64,000 nt of DNA from Limosilactobacillus reuteri (GTDB lineage: Bacteria > Bacillota > Bacilli > Lactobacillales > Lactobacillaceae): NCBI RefSeq assembly GCF_020784725.1, contig NZ_JAJGTZ010000028.1, positions 1-64,000 of the forward strand, read 5' to 3'. Under the pieces are notes generated by a model that did not search any database, was not told where the DNA came from, and saw only the letters and a list, made by a program, of their open reading frames with translations. Below, piece by piece: positions 1 through 13,100 of the stretch (position 1 is the first letter of the stretch; every line of letters starts with the position of its first letter). The translations under genes and the position numbers were made by a program.

Positions 1-3000
1 TGTTATCTTGGTCAACATAATTAACAACAGCTGTTTGATCATTAACGATTGGGTTGTATGGCACTGGTGTATCCTTACCAGGATCCGTTGGTGTTACCGT
101 TGGAACACTTGGAGTGTAGCCAGGAATTGTTGGTACTGGTTCGTCCGGCGTTACCTTTGATGGATCAGTTGGATCGGTTGGGTAATCTGGGGTTGGTGCG
201 TTTGGAATTGGGTTGCCTGTTGGATCAACTGGGATGATCTTACCAACCTTCTTGTAAACGACTTCTGTCACAACATTTGGATTGTCAGTGGTTGCCGTCA
301 ATCCACCGGCAGTTGTAACTTCAGCAACATAACCATCAATTACTGGAACATTAATTGTGCCAAACTTGTGACTAGTTTCATTCCATGCACCTTCAGTAAT
401 TACATCACCGGTTACCGCATCAACAACATCAGCCGTCCGAGTAAATTCACTGGTTTGCACATTATTTTCATGAAGCGTGTTGCCATTTTCATCAACAAAC
501 TTAATTGTCTGTGAAGCTGGAATGTTTTGCGGATTTTGCTCGATTGTTCCGTTATCTTCATAACTAACAGTAACGGTATAACTCACATCTCCATGGTTTA
601 AAGCCACACTCTTGACATTATTGCCATCAGCATCTCGACTAACGGAAACCACATGCATCCGGTCAACGCTTGGTGATTCAACACCTTTAACATCTTGAGC
701 TGGTGTCCAAGTCAATTTACCGGGCCCTGTAATCTTCTTCCCATCTTCAACGGTTACCAATTTGCCAGTAACCTTATCAACTGTACCTTGAGCAGTAAAT
801 TTAACCGTTTGATCAATTGGATCAGCTACTTCTTTACCAGTCTTAGCATTTACATAGTTGATTGTCCGCGTAACTTCTTTTTGTAAGTCAGTCTTGTTGT
901 AACCAGCCCCTGGATGTTCTGGATTGACCGGTTCAGTACCATGCTTCATCACAATAACAAAGTGCTGATCGTTATTGCCGTCGTTATCAAAAGTCTGATC
1001 GACATTAAAGTCTGAACTAACATATTCATAGCCAAGACTTTCAAGCGCATTGATTGAATCACCATAACCAGTAAAGCCAATCTTGGCATTTTCAATTCCA
1101 TCAGCGTTGAACTTAGTCGTGATGCCCGCAACAATAATTTGTTGATTATTGTTATCCTGATCCACGATTGTTAAGTCCGCCTTTTGAATCTGGTTGTAGG
1201 TAACTGGAGTATCCTTACCAGGGTCAGTTGGGGTCACTGTTGGTTGACTTGGAACCCATCCCGGAATATCCGGAACTGGTTCATCTGGCGTTACTGCTGT
1301 AGGGTCGGTTGGATCAGTCGGATATTGTGGGGTTGGGACATTTGGAATTGGCTTGCCGCTTGGGTCAACCGGAATAATCTTACCATTTGGAGCATAAGTA
1401 ATAGTTGTTTCAATGTCCTCCTGCATAACAGCCGTTGCAGGAACAGTTACCCGATCGGCATGGAAACCATCGATTACCGGAGTAGCCACTTGATCATATT
1501 CCGTCTTTTGACCAGGAACAATTGACCAGTCTGTATCGTATTCACCACCCGCAACAATTTCATGGGTGACGGTATCAATTGTAACTGTTCGACTCCACTG
1601 TGAAGTTTGAACATTATCGGTTGGTGTCTTATCACCTGCGCCAACGTAATGAACAGTCGCCTTAACATCTTTAAGGTAATTGGATGGATCAACATTTTCG
1701 TCTGGATGATCAGGGTTTACTGGTTGTTGACCATGCTTAAAGTGCACTTCAAAGATATTGGCTCCATCAGCATATTTAGCACCCGCGGTAAAGCCGTCTG
1801 AAACTAATTCGTAACCTTGACCCTCAAAATTAGAGATCGAATCCTTAGTTGAGTAGTCAATTGGGTCGCCAACCCATCCCTTAAGATCATCAGCCTTAAG
1901 TTGAGTATTCGTCGTATCATCAATGTATTTAACCTGAGCAGTGGCATCCTTAGCGTACTCATAAGTGACAACATAGCTATATGGAGTAAATTGACCGTGA
2001 TCTGCTCCATAGGTTGTCCGTAAAGTGTAACCATCAAAGTTCTTAGGTGTCGCATGCCACTCACCAGCAGAATACCAATGATTTGTTGCATTAAGTCCAT
2101 CATTAGTTTGGTCCGGATTATTTTTATTGAAGGCAATCACTTGATCATCAGCAAGCTTGTTACCCTGCTCGTCAATAAATTTAACGGTCACTGGCTTATT
2201 TGGAATTAAGTTAATTGAAGTTGCTGCCTCGTTCCAGTTGTAGTAGTCAGTATTCTTGTGGTAATTAAAGGTTCCCATGTAGGTGTAACCTTGATTTCCA
2301 TATTTTTCAACAAGCTTAGCAATTTTAGCCTCAATATCACCATTATCATGTTCATAAGTTAATCCCTTAACTCCTGAAACATTAAACACATCGGCAGGAT
2401 CAATCGTATCCCATGCTGGTCCAAAATATTCGCCATATTGGGCACCCGATCCTTTTTGACTGTCCTTAGGGTTAGGATTATCCATAATCTTCTTATACTT
2501 GAAAGTATGAACTTGATAATTTAGATTTCCTTTGGATTGAACATTGTTATAAGTATCAATAAAGGTTGCTTGATCATTTAACTGATACCCAGGAATATCA
2601 ATGGCTTGAAGAAGAAATTTCGATGGGCCAATATCCTTATTATCGCCATGATTATAAGCGTAACTAGCTGTAGTGGAAGTATTTGCACCAACAGATGAAG
2701 TTGCAAGCACTTCTCCTGTATCTTCATCGATATAGCGAACTAAGATTGGAGAAATACGGGCATATTGAAGGGTAATATCAACATCTTTATCTTTAATCCG
2801 AGCCATATTACCATCCATCGTAAAGTTTTCACCAAGAACTTCAGGATTTAATAGCTTGTAACCCGTTGGTGCCATCCCAAACGAATATAGGCTAGTACCT
2901 GTCTTACCTTCTCCATTAAAAACACCATTTTTAAAATTGTAGTTAAAAATATACGATGGTGTAACTGGAGCAGCACCAGTTGTTACATCAACAGCCTTAA

Positions 3001-3628
3001 CGGTTATTTTATAAGTCTGATTAACATTTTCATTGGCCGTTGAAGTCGTAGCAGCTTTTTGCGCAGTCACCCCTTGAACGCCAATTGCATGTTCAGCTGA
3101 TGGGGTCGTTGTAGGGATAAATGTTTCAGTCTTTGGTACTTGAGTGACATTTGCATCACTATTACTTTGTGCTGCACTGCTTGTATTGTTGATCGCAACA
3201 GCTGCTGATTGCTGATTAGCATCACTAGCAGAAGTGTTATTAACAATTGCAGATGTTGCACTACTCATTGCCGCAGAGGCAGCGCTATTAACAGCAGCTT
3301 CATAATCCTTAGCGACTGATGTATCAATATTACCAGCGGGATTTACAACAGCAGCCGAAGCATTTTGCGTAGCATTAGCAGCAGTTGCCTGTTTCATCGT
3401 TGCAGTACTTGCAGAAGAAACAACAAGGTTATGATCAGTTTGTTCTGCACCCGCACTTCCAGAATTAGGTGTTGAAGTTGCATCATTCGTATCAGCAGAG
3501 GCAGTACCAGCAAAAGTAACTCCTAACAATACAGAAGCAACCCCAATGCTTAGCTTTTTAATCGCGAACCGTTGCTTAGTAGGTTCATTTTTCTTAATTT
3601 GTTCTTGAAGGTTTTTATGAGATAGCAT
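1..3628 (-). CDS. Giant mucus-binding (Mub/MucBP) adhesin, N-terminal part; cut by window edge
   Basis: The frame stays open from the ATG at 3628 to base 2, giving 1209 residues, so the C-terminus and any sorting signal lie outside. The start follows a GGGGGA ribosome binding site. Residues 1-45 form a YSIRK-like signal (RFAIKKLSIGVASVLLG) ending near ASAD. A Ser/Ala/Thr-rich spacer follows to about residue 190. After it come MucBP-type beta domains (for example ILVRYIDEDTGEVL) and repeated Mub units. Each Mub unit has a B1 part (QVKYIDDTTNTQL, FEVHFKHG), a B2 part (ATVHYVGAGDKTP) and a Pro-rich linker beginning GKIIPVDPSGKPIPN. Mub domains bind mucin glycans and usually immunoglobulin as well. 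By family this should be a sortase-anchored cell-wall adhesin. It is a close paralogue of the gene upstream, with nearly identical linkers. Confidence 0.9.
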   Translation of the reverse strand, partial: MLSHKNLQEQIKKNEPTKQRFAIKKLSIGVASVLLGVTFAGTASADTNDATSTPNSGSAGAEQTDHNLVVSSASTATMKQATAANATQNASAAVVNPAGNIDTSVAKDYEAAVNSAASAAMSSATSAIVNNTSASDANQQSAAVAINNTSSAAQSNSDANVTQVPKTETFIPTTTPSAEHAIGVQGVTAQKAATTSTANENVNQTYKITVKAVDVTTGAAPVTPSYIFNYNFKNGVFNGEGKTGTSLYSFGMAPTGYKLLNPEVLGENFTMDGNMARIKDKDVDITLQYARISPILVRYIDEDTGEVLATSSVGANTSTTASYAYNHGDNKDIGPSKFLLQAIDIPGYQLNDQATFIDTYNNVQSKGNLNYQVHTFKYKKIMDNPNPKDSQKGSGAQYGEYFGPAWDTIDPADVFNVSGVKGLTYEHDNGDIEAKIAKLVEKYGNQGYTYMGTFNYHKNTDYYNWNEAATSINLIPNKPVTVKFIDEQGNKLADDQVIAFNKNNPDQTNDGLNATNHWYSAGEWHATPKNFDGYTLRTTYGADHGQFTPYSYVVTYEYAKDATAQVKYIDDTTNTQLKADDLKGWVGDPIDYSTKDSISNFEGQGYELVSDGFTAGAKYADGANIFEVHFKHGQQPVNPDHPDENVDPSNYLKDVKATVHYVGAGDKTPTDNVQTSQWSRTVTIDTVTHEIVAGGEYDTDWSIVPGQKTEYDQVATPVIDGFHADRVTVPATAVMQEDIETTITYAPNGKIIPVDPSGKPIPNVPTPQYPTDPTDPTAVTPDEPVPDIPGWVPSQPTVTPTDPGKDTPVTYNQIQKADLTIVDQDNNNQQIIVAGITTKFNADGIENAKIGFTGYGDSINALESLGYEYVSSDFNVDQTFDNDGNNDQHFVIVMKHGTEPVNPEHPGAGYNKTDLQKEVTRTINYVNAKTGKEVADPIDQTVKFTAQGTVDKVTGKLVTVEDGKKITGPGKLTWTPAQDVKGVESPSVDRMHVVSVSRDADGNNVKSVALNHGDVSYTVTVSYEDNGTIEQNPQNIPASQTIKFVDENGNTLHENNVQTSEFTRTADVVDAVTGDVITEGAWNETSHKFGTINVPVIDGYVAEVTTAGGLTATTDNPNVVTEVVYKKVGKIIPVDPTGNPIPNAPTPDYPTDPTDPSKVTPDEPVPTIPGYTPSVPTVTPTDPGKDTPVPYNPIVNDQTAVVNYVDQDN

Positions 3629-3709
3629 TTTTCTATATCCCCCTTAATCAATGGATAAGTTAAATTATTAGTTGTCTAAGCATGCATCGCAACTTATTTT
3701 TACCTTTTA

Positions 3710-3737
3710 AATATAAAACTCATTTTTCAAATTACAA
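3710..3737 (-). promoter_or_regulatory. Candidate promoter of the first adhesin
   Basis: A TTGTAA -35 and TATATT -10 are separated by 16 bp, about 80 bp before the start codon. The rest of the gap up to 4007 is very AT-rich and I see no gene in it. The call is by eye and such AT-rich DNA gives chance matches. Confidence 0.35.
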
Positions 3738-4009
3738 CTCAATTATCGAAAATTAAGTTATCATCTGTTAATAATTTTAACGTTTAAATACTGATAGCTC
3801 AATAATTAACCTTAAATTCTTTTATACTAAATTAATGAAAATAAATTCATTCAACATGAAAACTATTTCATATCTGGCATTACTTAATGTACTCCATCTC
3901 TATCTTTTAACCATTTTTTCTAACGTTATCCAATAATTTTTTAATTTCCAACACTTCTATCGCAAGATAATTCTTTTAGCTAATGATAAACTTTTTTACG
4001 ATTATATAC

Positions 4010-4048
4010 AAAAAAGCCCTACAGTTAAAAAACTGTAGAGCTTCTTTT
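4010..4048 (-). terminator. Rho-independent terminator of the 4960-aa adhesin gene
   Basis: On the minus strand the stem AGCTCTACAGTT pairs with AACTGTAGGGCT and is followed by a T-run. It lies about 90 bp after the adhesin stop codon. Confidence 0.85.
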
Positions 4049-4051
4049 ATT

Positions 4052-4118
4052 AATGCAGCAAGTTGCTTGCGCCTCACATAGTTGTTAAGTCATAGCAATT
4101 AACTCAACTTGTTGCATT
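4052..4118. repeat. Long inverted repeat in the adhesin 3' untranslated region
   Basis: Arms 4052-4065 (AATGCAGCAAGTTG) and 4105-4118 (CAACTTGTTGCATT) pair over 14 bp with one mismatch, with a 39-nt loop. It sits between the stop codon and the terminator. No T-run follows it, so it is a separate structure from the terminator. Function unknown. Confidence 0.5.
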
Positions 4119-4138
4119 ATTACTGTCTGAACATATTT

Positions 4139-7100
4139 TTAGTCTTCTTTGCGACGTTTCTTTCCTAATCCAACAAGACCAGTTAAACCAAGCGCAGCAA
4201 GTCCTAGAATTTCAGCACTATTAGCATCCGCATTACCAGTTTGTGGCAACTTCTTGGCCTCAGCCTTAGTAGTTGCAACTGGTTGCTGAGCATTAGTTTG
4301 CTTAGCAGCAGTTGGTTGTGGGACTGCAGGATTTACAGAACCATTATTAGCTGGACTTTCTGGCACTTGTGATGTTGGTGTTACTTCATCATTACCTTCT
4401 TCACCGCCGTTATCAACCGGAGTTTCTGGAGTTACTGGGGTTTCATTACTTGGCGTATCATCTCCAGGAGTTGTTGGAGTAGTAGTTGGCGTTTCTGGAG
4501 TAACAGGTGTATTTCTACGATCATATACCACTGGTGTATCAGTACCAGGATCAACTGGCGTTACCGTCTCACGTTCTGGAGTATATCCAGGAACAGTTGG
4601 CACTGGTTCGTTTGGTACGACCTTAGTAGGATCTGTTGGATCTGTTGGGTAAACTGGTTGGTCAGCACCTGGAATTGGTGTGCCATTCTTATCAACCGGG
4701 ATAATATGACCATTCGGGGCGTAAGTAACAGTTTCGACAACATCCTTGTCCGGATCCGCTTGTGGAGCATTAACGACTGCCTTATCTGCATGGAAGCCAT
4801 CAACAACCGGGGTATTTGCACCGGTGTAACGACCATCAGTTGTCCATGGCGTCGTGCTAATTACCTTTCCAGTGACACTATCTACTATAACTTCACGATG
4901 CCATTGAATTGTCTCAACACGATCAGCAGGAGTCTTATCTCCGGCACCAACGTAGTGAACAGTAAAGGTTGTTGTCTTTTGAGTAGCGTAGCCTTCTTCT
5001 CCACTATCATGTGGATTTTCTGGAGTAACAATTGTTTCAGCATGTTTCAAATGAACAACGAAACTGTTTTCACCATTTGTAAAGGTTTCATTACCATCTT
5101 TAAAGTTATTAGATACTAATTCGTAACCTTGACCTTCTAGCTCACTAATCTTATCTGCGGTAGTGTAAGTGATCTTATCACCAATCTTACCACTAAAGTC
5201 ATCAGTAGAGATTGTTTGACCAGTTGTATCGTCAACATATGTTACCTTACCTTGAACTGTAACTGGGGTAACTGGAGTATCAGGTGTGTAAACTACCGGT
5301 GTATCCTCTCCAGGATTATTTGGTGTTACAGTTGGTACTTCTGGAGTGAATCCAGGAATACTTGGAACTGGTTCATCTGGTGTAACCTTGGCTGGATCGC
5401 TTGGATCAGTTGGGTATTGTGGAGTTGGGGCATCTGGAATTGGTTTTCCTGATGGATCAACTGGCACAATCTTACCGTTTGGCGTGTAGGTAACAACAAC
5501 TGTGTAATCACTGTCGCCATGGTTAACTGTAACCTTAGCAACATTGTTACCATCGCCATCACGACTAACACTTGTTACATGGTATCCATCAATTACTGGG
5601 GTATTTTGACCGCTCAAGTCACCATTTCCATTCCAAGTAATTGGTGTTACCCATTTACCAGTAACGTTATCAATCACTCCAGTACCAGTAAAGTGTGCAG
5701 TTTGTTCAACTGAGTCATGAAGTTTATTACCGTTATTATCAACGTAAGTGATTGTCCGTGTTACATCCTTCGTTACTTGGTCAGAACCAGCTGGGTATTG
5801 TGGACCAGTTGGATCATTAGGGTTAATTGGTTGACCTGGCTTACCTGGGTTTTCAGGTGTAATTGGCGTCGTTGTGTGTTCAACGTAAATTACAATGTTT
5901 TGATCACCTTTCGTAATACCAGTTGGAATTGTTACATCTGGATTAACAATCTTGTAACCCTTATTAGTAAGGGAAGTAAACGTACCAGTCTTGTCATAGC
6001 TGAATTCAGTACCGACGTTTTGACTACCACTCGTCTTACCGTATTCTGGTAAATCAGTATTATCAGTTACGTCATGAACAGTAATTGTGATTGAACCCTT
6101 GTCTTGTGTTGGTGTTGGCTTGGTGTAAGGTACCTTTGTGTCGCCAGTTGGTGTATCAGGCGTTACATTTGGTACATTAGTTGTCCAGCCAGGAACAGTT
6201 GGCGTAGGTTCATTTGGCGTTACCTTTGTAGGATCAGTTGGGTCATTGTGATAACTAGGGGTTGGAGCATCTGGAATTGGGTTTCCTGATGGGTCAACTG
6301 GAATGATCTTACCAATCTTGTGGTAAACAATGGTAATTTCCTTATCAGCATCCCCTGGAGTTGCCGTTTGCCCTTCATAAGTCTTTTGTTCAGCAACGTA
6401 GCCATCAATTACTGGGGCATTGGCATTAGCGTACTTATGACTATCAGCATTCCAAGTGCCAGTCTTGCCAGACTTCGTAAATACGAATGTGTCATTAGTA
6501 TTATCATCTAATAACTTAGCATTATTGTTATCACCATCAACATAGTGAACAATTTGCTTACCAACAACTGTTTGATCAGCTGGTGTAGGAGTTGGTGTTA
6601 CTGGGTTCTTAGCGTAGTTAATGGTAATTACAATGTTGCCATTAGTATGGTTGATTGTCTTACCAGCAACTGTACCTGTACTACTGTTAATGTCACCGAG
6701 GTCTTCGTTTGAAGCAGCAATGTTAGTAATGTGGTAACCCTCAGTCTGAGGTCCTGCTACTTCATCAAAGGAACCTTCATCAGCGTTGCCATCCTTAACT
6801 GTCCAAGTCATACCATTAGCATTGCCAGTGATCTTGCCGTCCTTATCAACAGTTACCCATTGACCAGTAACTTTATCAAGTACTCCATTAGCTACAAAAG
6901 TAAGACTCTTTTCAACTGATGGAATATTGAGGCCGTCACCAACGTAATTAATCGTCCGGGTAATGGTCTTAGTTAATTGTTCTGGTTGGGTACCATCTGG
7001 ATACTTAGGACCATCTGGGTTATCTGGATTAATTGGTGTATTAGGTGTCTTTGGACCTGGTTGATCTGGATTTACCGGAACAGTCTCGTGAACAAGGTCA

Positions 7101-10100
7101 ACTTCGTAAGTAACTGTACCATTCGTGTAAGTTACTGTACCTGTTGGATAACCATCATGTTCAAGTTTGTAACCTTGGTTAGTGTACTTAGTAATCGTAT
7201 CCTTCGTGCTGTAATTTACATTTGAACCTTCATTACCAGTTGAAGTTGCCGTTTCAAGGGTCTTGCCCGTTGTCTTATCAACATAGTTAACAATTACGGT
7301 ACCCTTTTGAACTGGCGTAGGTGTTACTGGCTTCTTAGCTAATGTAATTACAACTGTACTGTTTTGACTAGCTGGGGTAATGGTTTCACCAGCTACAACC
7401 CCATTATTCATATCAACATTAGCAGTGGTGTTGTTTTCACTTACGCGAACAATATTGTAGTTCGTAGTGTCGATTGACTTAGTTGCATCAAAGTTGTGGT
7501 TTTCAGCGTTCCAAGTAATGTGGCCTGCACCAGTAATCTTACCATTTTCAACTGTTACTAATTGACCAGTTACAAGGTCGACCACACCGTTACCAGTAAA
7601 GGTAAATGTTTGATGAACCGGTGCCTCTGCTTGACTGCCATCTTCGTAAACGTATGTTACATCACGCGTTACAGTGTTAGTCAATGTTTGTGGAACAAAG
7701 TTAGCCGGGATCTTGTGTGGATGTTCTGGATCATTTGGATTTGGAACTTCTTGACCTGGCTTTCCTGGGTTTTCAGGAGTAATTGGCGTAGTTGCGTGAA
7801 CAAGGTGAACTTCAAAGACGTTGCCATCCTTTGCGAAGGTTTCGTTACCATCATTAAAGTTGTTTGATACTAAGTTGTAGCCTTGACTTACGTAATTAGC
7901 AATCTTATCAGCCGTAGTGTAATTAATCTTTTGACCAACATTACCACCAAATGTTGCTGAGGCTAGAACGTTACCAGTTGTGTCATCAATGTAAGTAATT
8001 GAACCATTAGCGGCTACTGGAACTTCTGGGTTCTTAGTCAAAGTAATAACAATCGTACTATTTTGACTAGTTGGAGTTACTGTTTCACCAGCAACTGCCG
8101 TCCCATCAACCTTAGCAGTAGTTCCATTTTCGCTAACGTTTGATACATAGTAACCATCATGGTTAATTGCAACTACATTAGCAAAGTCTTGTGAGTCATG
8201 GTTCCAAGTGATCTTACCACGTTGGTTAAGAATGTTACCATCTTTATCAACTGTGATAAGGTTACCAGTTACTAAGTCAATTGTTCCTTGACCCTTGAAG
8301 TTTACAGTTTGTACTGCATCAGCGTGGGCTGAAGTACCATCAGCGTATTGGTATTTAACCGTCCGAGTAATGGTCTTCTCAAGGTCAGTCTTAGCCAAGT
8401 TAGGGTTGCTTGGCGTTGGTGTATTTGGCTTAGTTGGATCAACTGGCTTATCTGGGTCAGCCGGATTTTCTGGCGTTACCGGACGAGTACCATGCTTAAC
8501 ATTAATCACTACCCGTTGATTACCATCAGTGTATTCAGTTGGAATAGTTGGCAATTCACCATCAAGCACATAACCCTTGTTTTCAAGAGCTGGCAAGTCC
8601 TTAGCATTTGGATTGTAGCTAAAGGCTGTTCCTTGATCTTCCTTCGTTTGAGGTTGACCATAACCTGGAATATCAACATTATCCGTTGTGTCATGGTAGA
8701 TAACTTCAATTGTACCCTGCTTAACAGGTGTTGGCGGCGTTACCTTCTTAGCCAATGTAATTACTACTGAGCTGTTTTGACTAGTTGGCGTAATTGTTTC
8801 ACTTGCTACCACACCATTAGTACGATCAACGTTCGCAGTAGTATTTGTCTTACTGATACCAATAACTTGGTAATTAGTGGTATCAATTGACTTAGTGGCA
8901 TCGAAGTTATGACCGTCAGTATCCCAACTTGTCTTTTCAGCACCAGTTACACGGTCAGTTACTGTCTTACCATTGAAAGTAAAGTTTTGGTTAACCGGCG
9001 TATCTGCTTGACTGCCATCTTCGTAAACGTATGTTACATCACGCGTTACGGTCTTAGTAACATCCTTAGTAGTCGTATCGTGAGTTAAGTGAACTTCAAA
9101 CTTGTTTTCACCATTCGTAAATGATTCATTACCATCCTTGAAGTTATTTGATACTAGCTTGTAGCCTCGGCCTTCGTAATTAGCAATTCGGTCAGCCGTA
9201 GTGTAATTAATCTTTTGACCAACACTACCACCGAACGTTGCATTTTCAAGTCGGTTACCAGTTGTGTCATCGATGTAAACAATCGAACCATTAGCCGCTA
9301 CTGGAACTTCTGGTGTCTTAGCGTAAACAACTTTAATCGTTGAACTTGCAGTATTGTGATTTACAGTTTGTGCAGTAACCGCACCATTGGCATCAACAGT
9401 AAATCCTGAAATACCATTGCCGCTCACAGAAATTACGTGGTAACCATCAGCAGTCTTTGCAGCAATTGCATCAAAGGTAGCGTCTGTATCTGGAGTCCAA
9501 GTCAATCCATCAGCAAGACCAGTAATCTTACCATTTTCAACATTTACCCACTTACCAGTTACATTATCTAAGTAACCAGAACCTTGGAACTTAGCTTCTT
9601 GGTGTTCAGGAGTTAAGCCTGGCATTGCATTACCTTGTTCGTCAACATAAGTTACATCACGTGTAATTGTGCGATCAAGGTATTCCTTAGTGTAACCATC
9701 CTTATCATCTGGATGATCTGGGTTTACCGGAGTTACACCATGGACTAAGTTGATTACCCACTTTTGACTGATGCCATCCTTATCATCAGCGTTGTCGTAG
9801 TTACCAAAGTTAATTCCAGCGTAGTTAGTAGCGTCTAAGTTAGTACCGTTGTATGAAGCACCATCCCAAACGTAACCCTTGTTCAATAAGTTTTGAACAA
9901 ATTCTTGAGCACTGCCAAAGCTAATTGCATCGCCTTCAAGACCAGGTTGAGTGTAACTACCTAAGTCTTGTTCTTGACCAGAAGTTGCATCGCGAATGAT
10001 CAATTGCGCGTTTTGTTGCGTCTTAGCTGGAGTTTCATCTTTAGTTAAGTAGATAGCAAATCGTTGATCACTATTATTTGCAGTTGCAAAGTTACCAAAG

Positions 10101-13100
10101 TTCAATTCGCTGTATGACTTACCAGCCATTTCTCTATTATTAGTTACATCTTGAGCGTGATCGAATTTGTAACCGTTAGAAATGTAGGCAGCAACAATAT
10201 CGGAAGCACTGCCGAAGTCAATTGCTGTATCTTTAGCACCAGTAACGCTGGCTGTACCAACTTGCTTACCGTTTGCGTAAATTATCAATCCAGCTTTGTG
10301 GTTTTCAACTGGGTTTGCTTTGTAGTAAACAGTTGCTTCTACATTACCATGGTCGTAAGCAACATTTTGGATTTCCTTAATGTCATTACCGTCAACCAAT
10401 TCACTTGGGGTAGTCTTAGCAGCATCAATTGTGTACCCCGCAATGGTTGGAGATACAACCTTAGCTAATGTTGTTGGATTTGACCAAGCAAAATCACTTA
10501 ACTTAGCACTACTAATGTCAATTTCATTATCAACATTGTAATCATAAGTAATTTGACCATTTTCGATACTCTTAATCTTGAGCATCTTGCCAGTTACTTT
10601 GTCAACGCGACCTTGACCTTTGAAGGTAAGAGTATTGGTGTAGTCTGTGGCAACAGGCTTATTAGTAGCTTCATCAACATAGTGAACTGTTTCAGTAACA
10701 GTTTGTGTCAAGTCAGTTCGGCCATAAGCATTTTCTGGATTAATTGGAGCGTAATCATGTTCAAGGTATACATAGAAGTCTTGATCAAATCCTGGTTGAT
10801 CGTCAAACTTCCATTGACTTGAAATAGTACCGTAGTCAGCACCTTCGCCACCATCAGTTACAACTCCGCTCTTTTCAGTATGCTTGATACTATTAACCTT
10901 GTAACCTGCCTTAATTAATGAATCAACCGTAGTGCTTGCACCATTGAAGTTGATTGTAGCATTGTCAGCACCTGAATCAGAGAAAGTACCAATTTCCTTG
11001 TTACCATCGTTAATATCAATGATGTGTAACTTAGCATTTTCAGCTTGTGGCTTTTCATCTGGAGCATAAGTTACAGTTACTGTGTAATCAGAACCAGTGT
11101 GAGCAATAGTAGTTGAAGCTACATCATTGCCATTTGCATCCCGATCAACACTTACAACATGGTAACCCGGAATCTTAGGCGTCGTTACGCCATTAAATGC
11201 TTGATCTGCTGACCAAGTTAATGGTTTTGTCCATTCACCAGTTACCTTATCAAGAACACCCTTTGCAGTGAAGTGTACTGGTTGTTGAACATCATTTGGT
11301 GTGTATTCACCAGCACCTGCGTAATGAACAGTCCGCGTAATGTCTTTAGTAAGGTCAGTTTCGCTAGTACCATTTGGATACTTAGGTTGTTCATTTTGTG
11401 GACGTGGGTCGTTAGGGTTGATTGGTTGATCTGGAGTACCTGGATTTTCTGGAGTTACTGGAACAGTATCGTGTACCAAGTGAACTTCAAAGCTGTTCTT
11501 AGAAGCATCCTTATTAAAGACTTCTTTACCATCAGTGAAGTTGTTAGATACGAGTTTGTAACCCATATTGATGTAACGGTTGATCTTATCTTGCGTAGTG
11601 TAATCAATATTGGCATCAACATTACCGTTAAGCGAATCAGTCTTCAAAGTGCTTCCTGTAGTATCGTCAATGTAAGTTACCTTACCAGTTGTGGTATCTG
11701 GTGTTGGTGCGGCATCCTTAGCATATTTAACTGTTACAGTGTAGTCTGCGCCAGTGTGGCTTATCTTAGCACTATCAACATTTTGGTTGTCGGTTGTATC
11801 CCGATCAACACTTACAACATGATAACCCGGAATCTTAGGTGTAGTTACGCCATTAAATGTCTGATCAGCTGACCAATCCAATGGTTTTGTCCATTCACCA
11901 GTTACCTTATCAAGAACACCCTTTGCAGTGAAGTGTACTGGTTGTTGAACATCATTTGGTGTGTATTGATCTGCACCTTCGTAATGAACAGTCCGTGTAA
12001 TGGTCTTATCAATTGAAGCCTTGTCCGTTCCTGATGGGTACTTAGGACCATCTGGATCGTTAGGATTAATTGGCTTATCTGGCGTACCTGGGTTATCTGG
12101 AGTTACTGGAACTGTACCATGCTTTACGTGGATAGTTACAGTAGTTGTCCCCTTAACAATTGATGAAGGAATATTGCCGTCAGTTGATACGTAAACGTAA
12201 CCCTTGTTTTCAAGGTTAGTTAAATCAGTACTTGGGTTGTAAGTTACTTGAGTACCAACATCTTGTGTACCAGTATCAGTACCTACACCAGTCAAGTCCT
12301 TGTTCTCAGTATCATCGTGGAACTTAACGATCAAGTTACCCTTTTCAGCAACTACTGGACTGTACTTAACTACAACATTGATATCTTGACTACTGTGGTT
12401 AATGCCAGTGTAGTTCTTAACATTGCCGTTACCATCATCAGCACCATCAGTTACAACTTGGGAAGTGTAGCCATCGATGTGCTTAGTTGGTACTAAGTCA
12501 AAGCTGCCACTATCCTTAGTACCATCAACGATTGTCCAAGTAATACCCTTAGCTTGGTCGGCTAATTCATTACCATTAGCGTCAGTCCACTTGCCAGTTA
12601 CCTTGTCTAAGTAACCTGTACCTTGGAAGTAAAGCGTATCGGTTACTGGGCTTGGCGTTTGATCGCCAGCACCTTCATAAGTTACTGTACGGGTTACTTC
12701 TTCAGTTAAGTTTTCCTTAGTAGTACCAGCTGGATACTTAGGGCTTTCTGGGTTTGGATCGTTAGGGTTGATCTTGTCGCCTGGCGTACCTGGTGTTGTT
12801 GGCGTTACTGGTTGAATGCCATGCTTAAATGTTACGTAGAAAGTTTGAGTATTGCCCTTCACATTGTCAAAGCTTGGCTTAGTACCATTTGCATCAAAGC
12901 CATTTGACACTAATACATAACCTTGTTTTTCGTATTCAGCAATCTTATCGGCAGTACTGTAGTTAATTGCATCCCCTCCTTGACCAGTTAATTGATCACT
13001 TTGTCCTAAATCAACAGGATGAGCTGGATCATTTACGTCTTGGTAAACAACTAACGCATTTTGTTGGTCTGAAGTTGGGGCATTCTTAGTGTAAACAACA

